Counted from the stretch's first letter, positions 8,253 through 18,165 are shown. The stretch: 64,000 bases of DNA from Vibrio syngnathi (GCF_002119525.1 NZ_CP017917.1:372001-436000); one strand, 5' to 3'. Program-made: numbers and translations. Notes: generated from the sequence alone by a model not told the origin.

Positions 8253-9710
8253 ATGCAGCCTATTGATGTCGGTGACCTACAGTTGGACGAACAACACGAC
8301 ACGCGTCAAACCGCCTTGTTCCACGCGATCAGAGAGAAGATCGTTCACGATTTATGGAGCAAGGGCAGTAAGTTACCTTCAACACGTAAGTTGGCTGTGG
8401 AATTGTCAGTAAGTCGAAATACGGTGATTTACGCGTATGAACAACTGGTTACTGAAGGCTATATCGAGAGCAAGCAAGGTTCAGGGTTTTATGTGTCGGT
8501 TGAACAGCCAGAGCACTTCCTAAGTTTGTCTCAGCCACACAGTGTTCAGGATGCACAGGTTAAGCGTGTAGTGAGTCAACCGAGTGCAAACATAGTGACA
8601 CCTAACGACATTAACCGCAGCTTTGCCCCTGGAGTACCTGACTTAGATGCATTCCCTTTTGCGAAATGGCAGAGGCTGCTGCAACGTCACTCTACGCGTC
8701 AGAACATTGCGGGTAATCAAGAGGTTCAGGGAAGCTTGGCCTTGAGGGATGCATTGAGCGGGTATCTTGCGAGTAGTCGCTCGGTTAATTGTAGTGCCGA
8801 TAGAATCATCATCACCGCAGGTGCGCAGCAAGCCATCTCAATCGGATTAATGGCGACGTTAGTGGCGGGCGACAAAATCCTTGTGGAAGAGCCCGGCTAT
8901 CGACAAGTGCATAAAATTATCGATCTGTTGAGGCTAGAGTTAGATGGCGTCAGTGTCCGTGAAAAGGTCGGTCTTGATATTGAAAAAGTGTTGTCCAGTA
9001 ATGCTAAGGCTCTCTATGTCACCCCGAGTAATCAATACCCAATGGGCACGACGCTTAATACTGAACAACGCCTCAAGTTGATCGATTGGGCTAACAAACA
9101 TCAGTCATGGATTATTGAAGATGACTACGACAGTGAGTTCCAGTTTGCTCATCGCCCTTATACCAGCATGCAAGGCTTAGCGGGCAAATTGGGATTCGAT
9201 GACCGAATCATTTATGTCGGTTCCCAGAGCAAGGTGATGTTCAATGGCCTTCGTTTAGGTTACTTGGTGGTGCCTGAAAACTTGGTGGCGAAGTGTCTTG
9301 AGATTAAAGATGCGCTCACCGGAGACACGGCGTCCCACACACAGGAAGCGTTGGCGGATTTTGTTCGCGAAGGCGACTTGCTGCGTCATATTAGAAAGAT
9401 GCGCCGGTCATACAAACTCAAGTATGAAGCCATGATAGAAGCGATTGAAAGCGAGTTTCATGGCGATCTTGAAGTGATCAGTCAGGCGGCAGGGCTACAT
9501 GTGACCGTGAAGTGGTACCAAGGTATATCTGAACATGAGTGGAGCCGTAGAGCGGAACTTGAAAATATCATCATTCGTCCTTTTGACTTTTATGAATATG
9601 GATCAAGTGATGCTCGTGATTGGAGTGGGGCGGTGTTGGGGTTTGGAAATATCCGTTTGGCTGAGATAAAGCCGAAGATCACACAGATCGCTCGGCTTTT
9701 TTATCAGTAA
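8253..9710 (+). CDS. MocR/PdxR-type regulator (GntR helix-turn-helix fused to an aminotransferase fold)
   Basis: 485 residues from the ATG at 8253; a TTG four codons earlier at 8241 is in frame, and neither start has a clear RBS. A winged helix (KLPSTRKLAVELSVSRNTV) occupies residues about 15-85. It is followed by a type I aminotransferase domain with TPSNQYPMGTTL, EDDYDSEF and the PLP-lysine motif VGSQSKVMFNG (Lys about 327). MocR proteins use PLP or amino-donor ligands as effectors. The divergent PPOX gene is the likely target. The last codons overlap an intrinsic terminator. Confidence 0.9.
   Translation: MQPIDVGDLQLDEQHDTRQTALFHAIREKIVHDLWSKGSKLPSTRKLAVELSVSRNTVIYAYEQLVTEGYIESKQGSGFYVSVEQPEHFLSLSQPHSVQDAQVKRVVSQPSANIVTPNDINRSFAPGVPDLDAFPFAKWQRLLQRHSTRQNIAGNQEVQGSLALRDALSGYLASSRSVNCSADRIIITAGAQQAISIGLMATLVAGDKILVEEPGYRQVHKIIDLLRLELDGVSVREKVGLDIEKVLSSNAKALYVTPSNQYPMGTTLNTEQRLKLIDWANKHQSWIIEDDYDSEFQFAHRPYTSMQGLAGKLGFDDRIIYVGSQSKVMFNGLRLGYLVVPENLVAKCLEIKDALTGDTASHTQEALADFVREGDLLRHIRKMRRSYKLKYEAMIEAIESEFHGDLEVISQAAGLHVTVKWYQGISEHEWSRRAELENIIIRPFDFYEYGSSDARDWSGAVLGFGNIRLAEIKPKITQIARLFYQ
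9668..9702 (+). terminator. Terminator embedded in the end of the MocR gene
   Basis: AAAGCCGA-GATC and GATC-GC-TCGGCTTTTTT form a stem around ACACA. The T run is inside the last codons, so the stop at 9710 lies just beyond the predicted 3' end. Confidence 0.6.
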
Positions 9711-9756
9711 GTTTGGTAGGGCTTGCTTACAATCTGTCGATTCATCATTAATCGAG

Positions 9757-11022
9757 TTATAACTTGTCGACAGAAACGGTGGGTTTACCTAGCCACTTAC
9801 GCCAAGGAAGTGACAATGTCACAAAAATAGTGACGGCATAGAGCATTGACCAACTTAAACAGATAAACACTAAAGTACAGATGACCAATGAGAGCATGGC
9901 AGTGTACCTAGATGCGCCAGTCAGCAATCGGCAAGCCGCTAACATTGCAAGCAGATAAACCAGCACAAAAATACCGTTGGCGAGTTTAAGAAAGAATTCA
10001 AGGTCCAAATTAGACAACTCACCAATCACACATGAGATCAGTGCGATAAATCCAATGGCTAACGTTGGGTAAAGTGGTACGCCACGGCTGTTAAGTAGCG
10101 CCATTTTACTGGTAGGTGTGTGTTGGCGAGCTTGGGCCCAGATCATGCGAGACAGGCTTTGGGTATAAAGGTTTAGGCTCGCAAAACAAGCAAAGAAGCC
10201 AAGCACACTGATGACGGTTTTAAAGCCATTGCCAAACAGTTGCTCTGTTACCCACGGGATGGATGCAGCATCAAATTCCGGCGAACCATAAGCGCCTAGC
10301 TTGATAATAACCACTGAACAAGCCCAGTACACTATGCCCGCAACGAAACACCCTGCAATGATCGCGATGGGGAAGTCACGCTGTGGATTCTTAAATTCTT
10401 CTCCCATGTGAGCAAAGGCTTCTATCCCGACAAAGCACCAAAACATGACCGCCAATGCAGCACCAATTGACCACATTGAATCGGACGTCATGGTCGGAAC
10501 GGCGATGTCCGCTGTAGTGATGTCGGCTTTCCAAACAAAGGCGCTAACCAAGGCCAAAATCGACAAGGCAATCACCGTTTGTAAGCGGCCAGAAGACTTA
10601 CTGCCCATCAAGTTGACAGCAATAAGCAGAGCGACTGTAAAGGACTGAGCACCAAGTGGTGTGTCGAGAGGTGCTGGCAATAGTTGTTGTGCAAAACCTC
10701 CTGCCAATGCAATGGCAGCCGGAATACCGACAGGAATAACACTCACAAACAACCAAGCTACGCTGGTTTCTAATCGCTCACTGAAGGCTTGGCGAACAAA
10801 ATAGGCCGTGCCACCTGCATTGGGGTATCGTTTTCCTAATGCGGCAAAGGTGAGTGCAATCGGGCAAATGGCGATAAACAGGATTAGCCATGCTAGTAGT
10901 GATAACTGCCCTGCAATGCCTGCGGCAATTGCGGGAATCATAAAGAGTCCAGTGCCAAGCAAAGTTGTTGAGAGTTGTCCTATTCCTGAGATCAAGGTGA
11001 TCTCTTGTTTGAGTTGTGTCAT
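9757..11022 (-). CDS. Amino-acid exporter of the APC family, YjeH-like
   Basis: 421 residues with about 12 membrane segments. It matches E. coli YjeH along its length, including LSTTLLGTGLFMIPA, FAALGKRYPNAGG, WLFVSVIPVGIPAA, MFWCFVGIEAFAHM, EFKNPQRDFP and ACFASLNLYTQS. YjeH exports L-methionine and branched-chain amino acids across the inner membrane. It is divergent from an Lrp/AsnC regulator 240 bases away, which suggests amino-acid responsive control. The exporter call is strong; the exact substrate is inferred. Confidence 0.85.
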   Translation of the reverse strand: MTQLKQEITLISGIGQLSTTLLGTGLFMIPAIAAGIAGQLSLLAWLILFIAICPIALTFAALGKRYPNAGGTAYFVRQAFSERLETSVAWLFVSVIPVGIPAAIALAGGFAQQLLPAPLDTPLGAQSFTVALLIAVNLMGSKSSGRLQTVIALSILALVSAFVWKADITTADIAVPTMTSDSMWSIGAALAVMFWCFVGIEAFAHMGEEFKNPQRDFPIAIIAGCFVAGIVYWACSVVIIKLGAYGSPEFDAASIPWVTEQLFGNGFKTVISVLGFFACFASLNLYTQSLSRMIWAQARQHTPTSKMALLNSRGVPLYPTLAIGFIALISCVIGELSNLDLEFFLKLANGIFVLVYLLAMLAACRLLTGASRYTAMLSLVICTLVFICLSWSMLYAVTIFVTLSLPWRKWLGKPTVSVDKL

Positions 11023-11260
11023 TCGCTCTCCTAGCTAATGGCTTATCATATCGGCCTTCTTATGCCTGTCTTCTGATGTTTGGGTGATGCTATGAATGAG
11101 AGCATACATTGTCGATATTAATAATGCAGCTAGCGAAACGTCTTAAGACACCGTCAATTTAACGGTTTTAACTTGATTAAGCGTGAAAGTGTCGGCTGTC
11201 ATAATGGCTGTTATAAGTAGGAAAGTTGTGTCAAATTAGGCGTTATAAATAGAACAATAA

Positions 11261-11740
11261 ATGGAAAGAATCAGAAGCATGGATAAATTTGATCGTCAGA
11301 TTTTGGATATTCTCAAAACCAATGCACGATGCTCAGTGAGCGATATCGCGCGAGATGTCAGCCTCTCGCGCTCGGCGGTGAATGCCAGAATCAAGAAACT
11401 GGAAAGCGACAAAGTGATTACGGGTTATTGTGCTCAAGTGGCAGAGCCCAACCAAACGAAGAATGTGTGCGCTTACATCTTGTTGAAGTTCGACATGTCG
11501 AGCAGCGACCATAGTTGTGAGTCCTACGCGACACGAATCCAGAGTATTGATGAGGTGCAATGGTGCCACTCTATTAGCGGTGAGACAGACATGATGCTTT
11601 ATGTTGAAGTTGAAAGCATGGAACGTTTGAATCAAATCCGCGACCATCAGCAAAGCTACCCAGAACTTCGACACCTCATGACTCATACGGTTTTGACGGA
11701 GTTTTTTAACAAACAGAATGCGAAGGTGCATTCATGTTAG
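11261..11740 (+). CDS. Lrp/AsnC-family transcriptional regulator
   Basis: 159 residues from the ATG at 11261, or 153 from the ATG at 11279 (MDKFDRQILDILKTNARCSV), which is the usual family start. The helix-turn-helix is VSDIARDVSLSRSAVNARIK, and a C-terminal RAM ligand-binding domain follows (YILLKFDM...CHSISGETDMMLYVEVES). It probably senses an amino acid and controls the divergent yjeH-like exporter. Its end overlaps the LysR start by 7 bases, so the two regulators are translationally coupled. Confidence 0.9.
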   Translation: MERIRSMDKFDRQILDILKTNARCSVSDIARDVSLSRSAVNARIKKLESDKVITGYCAQVAEPNQTKNVCAYILLKFDMSSSDHSCESYATRIQSIDEVQWCHSISGETDMMLYVEVESMERLNQIRDHQQSYPELRHLMTHTVLTEFFNKQNAKVHSC

Positions 11741-12654
11741 GCAATATCAACTTAAACCTACTGCGCTCTCTGCATGTGCTTCTTGAAGAGTGTCATGTCA
11801 GTCGAACAGCTCAGCGTTTGCACATCACGCAGTCGGCGGTGAGCCGTCAATTGGCTCAGCTTAGAGATCTATGTGGCGATCCTTTGCTGGTTCGTGATGG
11901 CAATAAACTGGTTCCGACTAACCGTGCTTTGTTACTCAAAGGCAAACTCGACGATCTACTTGGAGAGTTCGACCACCTTTTAGACGATAAACCCTTTGAA
12001 CCGCAAGACTGGCAGGGTGAACTGGTATTGTCTTCGAGTGACTATGTGGCTCAGTATATTCTTCCTGTTATTGTTGCAGAGGTGTCCGCCGACGCCCCGA
12101 ACATTAATTTGGCATTCCGCTTGTGGCAGCCAAACTACCTTGAAGCTCTGAACGAGTCGGGTATTCATTTGGCTTCCAGTATGTTTCCGACAAAGCCAGA
12201 ACATGTATCAAGCATCAAGCTTGGTGAAGATAAATCGGTGTGTTTGATGCGCAAGTCGCATCCATTAGCCCACCAATCGACTTTGAGTGCACAAGATATC
12301 GTCAGCTACTCTCACATCAAAGTGACAGGTGGCGGAGATAAAGACAGCTACGCGGACCTAGCATTGAAGAAACAAGGACTTAAACGTAGAGTGGCTCTGC
12401 AGGTTCCGTTCTTCTCATCGGCTGGCACGGTGTTAATGCAAGACGATTATCTGATGATCGTGCCAGAACATATCGCCTATAACTTAGGTCGACACCTCGA
12501 CACTGCCTATTTTTCTTTGCCATTTGATACGGAAATGCACACCTATTGGTTAATGTGGCACCCTAAATATGACAACGACTCTGCCCACAAATGGGCGCGA
12601 GAAAAGGCATTTCAAGCTATGCAAAAGTCGAGCTACAATATTAGTATGACTTGA
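11734..12654 (+). CDS. LysR-family transcriptional regulator
   Basis: 306 residues. The N-terminal winged helix NLNLLRSLHVLLEECHVSRT, AQRLHITQSAVSRQLAQLR is typical of the family, and a periplasmic-binding-protein-like effector domain follows (about 90-300). It resembles the PA2206/NahR-like group with the CLMRKSHPLA segment. It is coupled to the upstream Lrp gene and precedes a LysE exporter at 12779, which it may control. Confidence 0.9.
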   Translation: MLGNINLNLLRSLHVLLEECHVSRTAQRLHITQSAVSRQLAQLRDLCGDPLLVRDGNKLVPTNRALLLKGKLDDLLGEFDHLLDDKPFEPQDWQGELVLSSSDYVAQYILPVIVAEVSADAPNINLAFRLWQPNYLEALNESGIHLASSMFPTKPEHVSSIKLGEDKSVCLMRKSHPLAHQSTLSAQDIVSYSHIKVTGGGDKDSYADLALKKQGLKRRVALQVPFFSSAGTVLMQDDYLMIVPEHIAYNLGRHLDTAYFSLPFDTEMHTYWLMWHPKYDNDSAHKWAREKAFQAMQKSSYNISMT

Positions 12655-12778
12655 ATTCATAAGTATAATGATAATCTTTGATTTCAAATAATACCTTCTG
12701 CGAATTATGGTAAGTGCCAAGTATTGAGTATTAAGTATAGAGCGTTCAGTTGGAACGCTTTGTGTCACTAGGAATGGA

Positions 12779-13396
12779 ATGATGACAGTAACAATTTGGT
12801 TTTCTTTATTAGCGATTTGCTTGTTGGGTGCAATGTCTCCGGGCCCAAGCTTGGCTATGATTGCAAAGCACAGTTTGGCTGGTGGACGTATCAATGGTCT
12901 TGTCGCGGCTTGGTCTCACGCCGCAGGCATCGGTATTTATGCGTTCGCAACCATTGTTGGTTTAGCCGTTGTGCTTGAGCAATCACCTATGTTGTTCAAA
13001 GGGATTAGTTTAGCGGGCGCAGCGTATCTGCTTTATCTCGGTATAAACGCGTTACGCTCAAGAGGTGGGGTTGCCGCGAAATTGGAAGCGGGTGAGCAGA
13101 TGAGTTACATGCAATCTGCGCGTGAGGCCTTTTTGATCTCTATATTGAGCCCAAAGATCGCACTGTTCTTCATCGCTCTGTTTAGTCAATTTGTAGCGTT
13201 AGGAAATGAACTGACCAATCAAGTGATTATTGTCTCAACGCCGCTGATTGTTGATGGCCTTTGGTACACCTTCATCACTTTGGTGTTGTCTAGCCCATTG
13301 ATTGTTGAGCGTATTCGCTCGAAAGCCCAGTTGATTGACCGACTATCTGGTGTGGTGTTGATTCTACTTGCTGTGCGTGTGGTGTGGACGATATAG
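12779..13396 (+). CDS. LysE/RhtB-family amino-acid exporter
   Basis: 205 residues, six predicted membrane helices. The family opening LLGAMSPGPSLAMIAKHSLAGG is present, as are AYLLYLGINALRS and ISILSPKIALFFIALFSQF. It exports amino acids or related small metabolites. It sits at the end of a rightward Lrp-LysR-LysE run and ahead of a strong bidirectional terminator. Confidence 0.9.
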   Translation: MMTVTIWFSLLAICLLGAMSPGPSLAMIAKHSLAGGRINGLVAAWSHAAGIGIYAFATIVGLAVVLEQSPMLFKGISLAGAAYLLYLGINALRSRGGVAAKLEAGEQMSYMQSAREAFLISILSPKIALFFIALFSQFVALGNELTNQVIIVSTPLIVDGLWYTFITLVLSSPLIVERIRSKAQLIDRLSGVVLILLAVRVVWTI

Positions 13397-13432
13397 CGGT
13401 AGTCCATATACTGGCAAGAAACGATATCCATT

Positions 13433-13469
13433 AAAAAGGCTCACTAGACGTTATCTAGTGAGCCTTTTT
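13433..13469. terminator. Bidirectional terminator
   Basis: AAAAAGGCTCACTAGA and TCTAGTGAGCCTTTTT form a perfect stem around CGTTA. It ends the LysE gene on the plus strand and the hydrolase gene on the minus strand. Confidence 0.92.
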
Positions 13470-13505
13470 GATTTCTATGGATTCGTTTCGATAGTCTTGT
13501 GCTTG

Positions 13506-14669
13506 TTAGCCTTCTGAATTCAGAACCGCATCAAGTTTTTGCATCGAGTCTGAAAAGTACGGGTTGTAGGTCAAACGCGCATGGTTTTTTCCATCTTCAC
13601 GATATCCCCACGCTGAGTACCACACTTCACTTGTCGCGTTGCACTGTTCTTCAAAACCTTCCTCTTGACCATTGGAGCAGATCTTCTCGCTACCATTGAT
13701 TCCGTAATACGGATTGCTTGGTGAGAACAGCAAACCCATATGAGAACCGTTCGAAATACGTTGCTCTGGGATCTTCATGCTGTATTGAACAGTGCGAGGA
13801 TCGTCGAGTGTGGTTTCTCCTTGCCAAACCAAAACATTGTTTGGATTGGGCATCGATTCAGTAAACGCTTGTTGAACGAAGCGGGTATCAATCACACTGT
13901 CGCCTTCACTCATCATAATAAACACCGGTTTATCGAAGTGTTTATCTTGTAAGTCTTCGCGAACCACTTCTGATGTCTCGTAGTAAACCGAGGCACCGTT
14001 CATTGGCAGTGAGTTGTAACGCAACATATTGTCTTCAGGATCTTGATCAGCCCAAGTGACAAAGTAGCTTGCTAGCCCAGCGTATTGAACGGCAGACGAG
14101 CTTGGTTGAAACGCAGGAGAGAACAGCAGTAGTCCTGAGATCTTAGGATCGTTCATCGCCTGTGACGTGACGAGATTTGCACCTGTTGAGTAGCCACCAA
14201 GCCACACAGAATCATACTCTTGCTCAAGCAACTTAGTATGGTGAGCTACCACACCTTGCCAATCTTCTAAGCTCGGTTGCATTAGGTCACCCACACGACT
14301 GCCGTGGCCCGGTAGCAATACGGTTCTCACTAAGTAACCTTGTTCTGCTAAGTGCGTTGCGATGTCTTTAAATGAGTACGGAGAATCACCTAACCCATGT
14401 ACTAATAAAACTGCCTTACCGTTAGGTGTCGCAGGTTTGTATTCGGTGGGTGAATTGAGTTGAATCTCTAGCTGCTTGTCTTCCGCCATGAACACGCGGT
14501 TTTTCAATAACCAATCTTGGGTGTCATTGACGTAGGCATCAAAGCTGTCTTGCTGATAGCTAGGCAAGTCAGGAGATGTTTGGTAAGCGGGTATCGGTGT
14601 CTCGTTGGAACAACCAACGAGACTTAAAGTCGTTAAGGCGAGCAGTGCTAGGAGGGGTTTTCTTTGCAT
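13506..14669 (-). CDS. Lipoprotein alpha/beta hydrolase (esterase/lipase-like)
   Basis: 387 residues from the ATG at 14669; a more upstream in-frame Met at 14699 is possible but leaves the signal peptide less typical. A lipoprotein signal ends in LTTLSLVGC, with lipidated Cys about residue 20. The hydrolase core has the oxyanion HGLGDSPYSF, the nucleophile elbow GGYSTGAN (Ser), an Asp in EGDSVIDTRF and a His in GSHMGLLF, a complete triad. It resembles serine carboxylesterases and monoglyceride lipases. Substrate unknown; probably anchored in the cell envelope. Confidence 0.85.
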   Translation of the reverse strand: MQRKPLLALLALTTLSLVGCSNETPIPAYQTSPDLPSYQQDSFDAYVNDTQDWLLKNRVFMAEDKQLEIQLNSPTEYKPATPNGKAVLLVHGLGDSPYSFKDIATHLAEQGYLVRTVLLPGHGSRVGDLMQPSLEDWQGVVAHHTKLLEQEYDSVWLGGYSTGANLVTSQAMNDPKISGLLLFSPAFQPSSSAVQYAGLASYFVTWADQDPEDNMLRYNSLPMNGASVYYETSEVVREDLQDKHFDKPVFIMMSEGDSVIDTRFVQQAFTESMPNPNNVLVWQGETTLDDPRTVQYSMKIPEQRISNGSHMGLLFSPSNPYYGINGSEKICSNGQEEGFEEQCNATSEVWYSAWGYREDGKNHARLTYNPYFSDSMQKLDAVLNSEG

Positions 14670-14722
14670 TATGTAATCTTGTCTCTGTTGTGCTTTCACT
14701 ATGTCTGAAACTGAAGTTTAGA

Positions 14723-14953
14723 TTACTTTCTGCTTGAAAGGTCTTCGTATTCACCTTCAATAACACCGGCATCACTGGTTGATGATTGACGTGTGTTCAT
14801 GTGAGCTGCGAAACCCTGTTTCTTCATTTGATTCTGAATGCGCTTGCCAGTGATTAAAGCTGCAATAGCTAAAGGAATAGCAAGAATCAAACTTGTGAAT
14901 AGCGCCAAAAGGCCGGTAAACAATGCAACAATCGTAACTAGTATATTTTTCAT
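14723..14953 (-). CDS. Small single- or two-helix membrane protein of unknown function
   Basis: About 76 residues from the second ATG (14953), 6 bases after GAGAGGA; an ATG at 14959 abuts the RBS and is less likely. A hydrophobic N-terminal half (about 4-35) is followed by basic GKRIQNQMKKQ and an acidic end VIEGEYEDLSS, a tail seen on several small Vibrio envelope proteins. Transcribed toward the hydrolase. Function unknown. Confidence 0.7.
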   Translation of the reverse strand: MKNILVTIVALFTGLLALFTSLILAIPLAIAALITGKRIQNQMKKQGFAAHMNTRQSSTSDAGVIEGEYEDLSSRK

Positions 14954-15034
14954 ATTCATTCCTCTCTTTCTATGTTGTCACTATATCGCTTCTATTCTGA
15001 ACGAAACATGAACACCGTTAATAAATTTTAGAGA

Positions 15035-15088
15035 GTCACTATGACTCGCATGTGTATAGATTGAGAGTTTATATGTAGTCATAATCAC
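15035..15088 (+). promoter_or_regulatory. NorR-like binding sites upstream of hcp
   Basis: Two copies of the NorR pattern GT-N7-AC occur: GTCACTATGAC at 15035-15045 and GTCATAATCAC at 15078-15088. They sit about 80-130 bases before the predicted sigma54 start, as NorR enhancer sites do. This is resemblance plus position; NorR itself is not in the window. Confidence 0.5.
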
Positions 15089-15141
15089 GCACTAAAATTG
15101 CGGGATAATAACAAACACCTTAAAATCAATGACTTAAAAGT

Positions 15142-15157
15142 TGGCACGCTTGATGCT
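15142..15157 (+). promoter_or_regulatory. Sigma54 (-24/-12) promoter of hcp
   Basis: TGGCACGCTTGATGCT matches the consensus TGGCACG-N4-TTGCW, with GG and GC separated by 10 bases. Transcription would begin near 15168, about 60 bases before the hcp ATG. Confidence 0.8.
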
Positions 15158-15226
15158 CTATAGGGTTTGGAATAAGTCACTGTAAGCAAAGTACTTACAG
15201 TTAACTAAAATATTACTGGAGCCCTT

Positions 15227-16888
15227 ATGTTCTGTATTCAATGTGAACAAACAATTCAAACCCCAACCGTAAAAGGCTGTTCTTTCGCACAAGGTATGTG
15301 TGGTAAAACATCGGAAGTATCCGACCTTCAAGACGTGTTGGTGCATTCTCTTCAAGGTGTTTCTTTCTGGGCTAATTTAGGCCGCGCTTGCGATGTTATT
15401 GATACTGAAATTGACGAATGGGCACCAAAAGCGTTCTTCGCAACACTGACTAACGTTAACTTCGACCCTGCTCGTATTATCGAGTTCGCACAACAATCTC
15501 ACGAGTTTAAGCAGCGTTTAGAGCAACAGGTACGTGCGGCTGCTACGTTGATCGGTTTTGAAATCCCAGCACTTTCGGCTGCTGCGCAATTCGATCTTCC
15601 TACAGATTCTTCAGAGCTATTGGCGCTTGCCCCTCAGGCTGCGGTAAACCGTGGTCACGACTCTCAACATGAAGATGTGATTGGTCTTCGCCTTCTTTGC
15701 CTATACGGATTAAAAGGTGCGGCAGCCTACATGGAGCACGCGCGTGTTCTTGGTCAAACTGACAATGCTATTTTCGCTGAATACCATGAAATCATGGCTT
15801 TCTTAGGTACTGACCCATCTGACCTAAAACAACTGCTAGATACGTCTATGCAGATTGGCTTGATGAACTACAAAGTAATGGAAATGCTGGACAAAGGTGA
15901 GACAGATACATTTGGTCACCCTCAACCAACAACCGTGAACGTGAAGACTAAGAAAGGCCACTGTATTCTTGTTTCTGGTCACGACTTGCATGATCTAGAA
16001 AAGATCCTTCAACAAACTGAAGGCAAGGGCATCAACGTTTACACTAACGGTGAGATGCTACCTGCACACGGTTACCCTGAACTGAACAAGTACCCACACC
16101 TTGCGGGTAACTACGGCAGCGCTTGGCAGAACCAGCAAAAAGAGTTTGCGAACTTCCCTGGTGCCATCGTAATGACATCTAACTGCCTGCTTAACCCTGA
16201 TGTAGGTTCTTACGCAGACCGTCTATTTACACGTAGCATCGTAGGCTGGCCGGGTGTTGATCACCTTGAAGGCGACGATTTCAGTGCAGTAATCGACTGT
16301 GCTCTTGCGCAAGAAGGCTTCAAACACGACGAGATCGAGCAAATGATCACTGTTGGCTTCGGTCGTAACGCACTGATGGAAGCGGCACCTGCGGTTATTG
16401 AGCAAGTGAAAGAAGGCAACATCAAGCACTTCTTCCTAGTCGGTGGTTGTGACGGTGACAAGTCTGAGCGTAGCTACTACACAGACTTCACAGCACAAGC
16501 GCCAGAAGATTCAGTAATCTTAACGCTTGCGTGTGGTAAATTCCGTTTCAACAAAAACCAATTCGGCGACATTAACGGTATCCCACGTCTGTTAGATGTT
16601 GGCCAATGTAACGATGCTTACTCTGCGATTCAACTTGCTATCGCACTGTCTCAAGAGTTTGATTGTGGCATCAACGAACTTCCGTTAACGCTAGTTCTAT
16701 CTTGGTTCGAGCAAAAAGCGATCGTTATCCTGCTTACTCTGTTCGCTCTTGGTGTGAAAGGTATTTACACGGGCCCAACAGCGCCAGCTTTCCTAACAGA
16801 AAATCTACTAAAGATTATGCAAGACGAGTTCGATATGCGTTCTATCTCAACGCCAGAGCAAGATCTTAAAACAATCTTAGCGGCTTAA
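15227..16888 (+). CDS. hcp: Hybrid cluster protein Hcp (hydroxylamine reductase / NO reductase)
   Basis: 553 residues. N-terminal Cys3-x2-Cys6-x11-Cys18-x6-Cys25 is the [2Fe-2S] cluster pattern of the enterobacterial class. The hybrid-cluster ligands lie in [25 protein letters not shown] and [11 protein letters not shown]. Hcp removes nitric oxide (and reduces hydroxylamine in vitro) under low oxygen. The RBS is CTGGAG, 8 bases before the ATG. Its electron donor Hcr is encoded next. A sigma54 promoter with NorR-like sites implies NO-responsive control. Confidence 0.97.
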   Translation: MFCIQCEQTIQTPTVKGCSFAQGMCGKTSEVSDLQDVLVHSLQGVSFWANLGRACDVIDTEIDEWAPKAFFATLTNVNFDPARIIEFAQQSHEFKQRLEQQVRAAATLIGFEIPALSAAAQFDLPTDSSELLALAPQAAVNRGHDSQHEDVIGLRLLCLYGLKGAAAYMEHARVLGQTDNAIFAEYHEIMAFLGTDPSDLKQLLDTSMQIGLMNYKVMEMLDKGETDTFGHPQPTTVNVKTKKGHCILVSGHDLHDLEKILQQTEGKGINVYTNGEMLPAHGYPELNKYPHLAGNYGSAWQNQQKEFANFPGAIVMTSNCLLNPDVGSYADRLFTRSIVGWPGVDHLEGDDFSAVIDCALAQEGFKHDEIEQMITVGFGRNALMEAAPAVIEQVKEGNIKHFFLVGGCDGDKSERSYYTDFTAQAPEDSVILTLACGKFRFNKNQFGDINGIPRLLDVGQCNDAYSAIQLAIALSQEFDCGINELPLTLVLSWFEQKAIVILLTLFALGVKGIYTGPTAPAFLTENLLKIMQDEFDMRSISTPEQDLKTILAA

Positions 16889-16902
16889 TCTAAGCCCACT
16901 TT

Positions 16903-16953
16903 AAGCCCCGTTGTTGTGACGTTTTTCTAAAACAGACAACGGCGGGGCTTTTT
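16903..16953 (+). terminator. Terminator after hcp
   Basis: AAGCCCCGTTGT and ACAACGGCGGGGCTTTTT form a long stem between hcp and hcr. Read-through or a separate hcr promoter must supply hcr. Confidence 0.75.
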
Positions 16954-17007
16954 CGATTTAAATCTTTAGTCATTTAATCATCTAGTCATTAGCAAGGTAC
17001 ACGAACT

Positions 17008-18087
17008 ATGTATGCATGGTCGGATAGCGATTCAATCAATTTAGTGTGTTTAAAGAAATGGCATGAGACGCCAGATACGGTCAGCTTTGAGCTTGGCAGC
17101 GTTCCACAAGACTTACATTTCAATTTTAAGCCTGGCCAGTTCATCACGTTGGGTTTGGATATGCCGACGAAAACGGATTACCGTGCTTATTCTGTCGCGT
17201 CTTGTCCTGAAGATAACCGTCTGAAACTGACAGTAAAGCGTGTGGAAGGTGGCTTGGTTTCGAACTTTATTGTTGATGAACTTGATGAAGGTGATGAGGT
17301 TTCAGTATTGAAGCCTGCTGGCGCGTTTAACTGTATTGATTGCATGCCGACAGCAACGAAAAAAGTGACGTTAGTGAGTGCAGGTTGCGGTATTACACCT
17401 GTGATGGCGATGGCAAAATATTGGCTGGCTCAAGGTAGTGATATTGAGATCGATTTTGTTCACATGGCACGTAATCGACGCGAGACCATCTACTTTGAAG
17501 AGCTTTACCAACTTGATGAGACACACGCCAACTTTAACCTTAAGTTGCTGCTGAAGGACAGTGAAGGGACAACAGTACCTCAAGGTCGTCTAGATAAGAA
17601 CTGGTTGGTCACACTCAGCCCAGATATCTTAGAAAGAACGGTTTATCTGTGCGGCCCAGTTGGCTTTATGCAAAACATAGAAAGCTACCTGAAAGAACTA
17701 GAATTCAACATGGAAAATTTCTATCAAGAAAGTTTCACGCCAGCGAACCCAAACACGGATTCATTGGCCAATAGCAATACAGCTTCAGAAGAGTCACAAG
17801 CGGAAGCGCCTGCAGATTCAAATAGTGCCGTTAAGGTGTTTGTTCCTGCATTTGGCGCAGAAGTAGAAGCGGAGGCGGGCACACCACTCGCTGATTCATT
17901 AGAGAAAGCTGGTGTTCCGATTATTATTGCCTGTCGCAGTGGGATTTGTGGTTCTTGCAAGTGCAAAGTAACCAAAGGTTCAGTGGAATCAAGCAGCCAA
18001 GAAACATTGACGCCAGAACAGATTGAGCAAGGTTATGTCCTTGCGTGTTCGAGTACGATTCAGTCAGATGTTGAGGTTGAGCTGTAA
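17008..18087 (+). CDS. hcr: Hcr, NADH oxidoreductase for Hcp
   Basis: 359 residues. A ferredoxin-reductase module (FAD motif RAYSVAS, NAD motif GCGITPVMAMAKYW, and CGPVGFMQNIESYL) occupies residues 1-245. A Ser/Ala/Glu-rich linker (about 248-272) joins it to a plant-type [2Fe-2S] ferredoxin domain with CRSGICGSCKC and a final Cys in LACSS. It passes electrons from NADH to Hcp. It lies 119 bases after hcp with a terminator between. The linker is somewhat long and repetitive in Asn-Ser-Asp. Confidence 0.95.
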   Translation: MYAWSDSDSINLVCLKKWHETPDTVSFELGSVPQDLHFNFKPGQFITLGLDMPTKTDYRAYSVASCPEDNRLKLTVKRVEGGLVSNFIVDELDEGDEVSVLKPAGAFNCIDCMPTATKKVTLVSAGCGITPVMAMAKYWLAQGSDIEIDFVHMARNRRETIYFEELYQLDETHANFNLKLLLKDSEGTTVPQGRLDKNWLVTLSPDILERTVYLCGPVGFMQNIESYLKELEFNMENFYQESFTPANPNTDSLANSNTASEESQAEAPADSNSAVKVFVPAFGAEVEAEAGTPLADSLEKAGVPIIIACRSGICGSCKCKVTKGSVESSSQETLTPEQIEQGYVLACSSTIQSDVEVEL

Positions 18088-18165
18088 CAGGTGTGAAGTC
18101 GAGCTTTGTTAGAGTGAAGAAGACAAAGTTGGCGTAATAGAGACCAAAATTAAAGTAACAGATGT

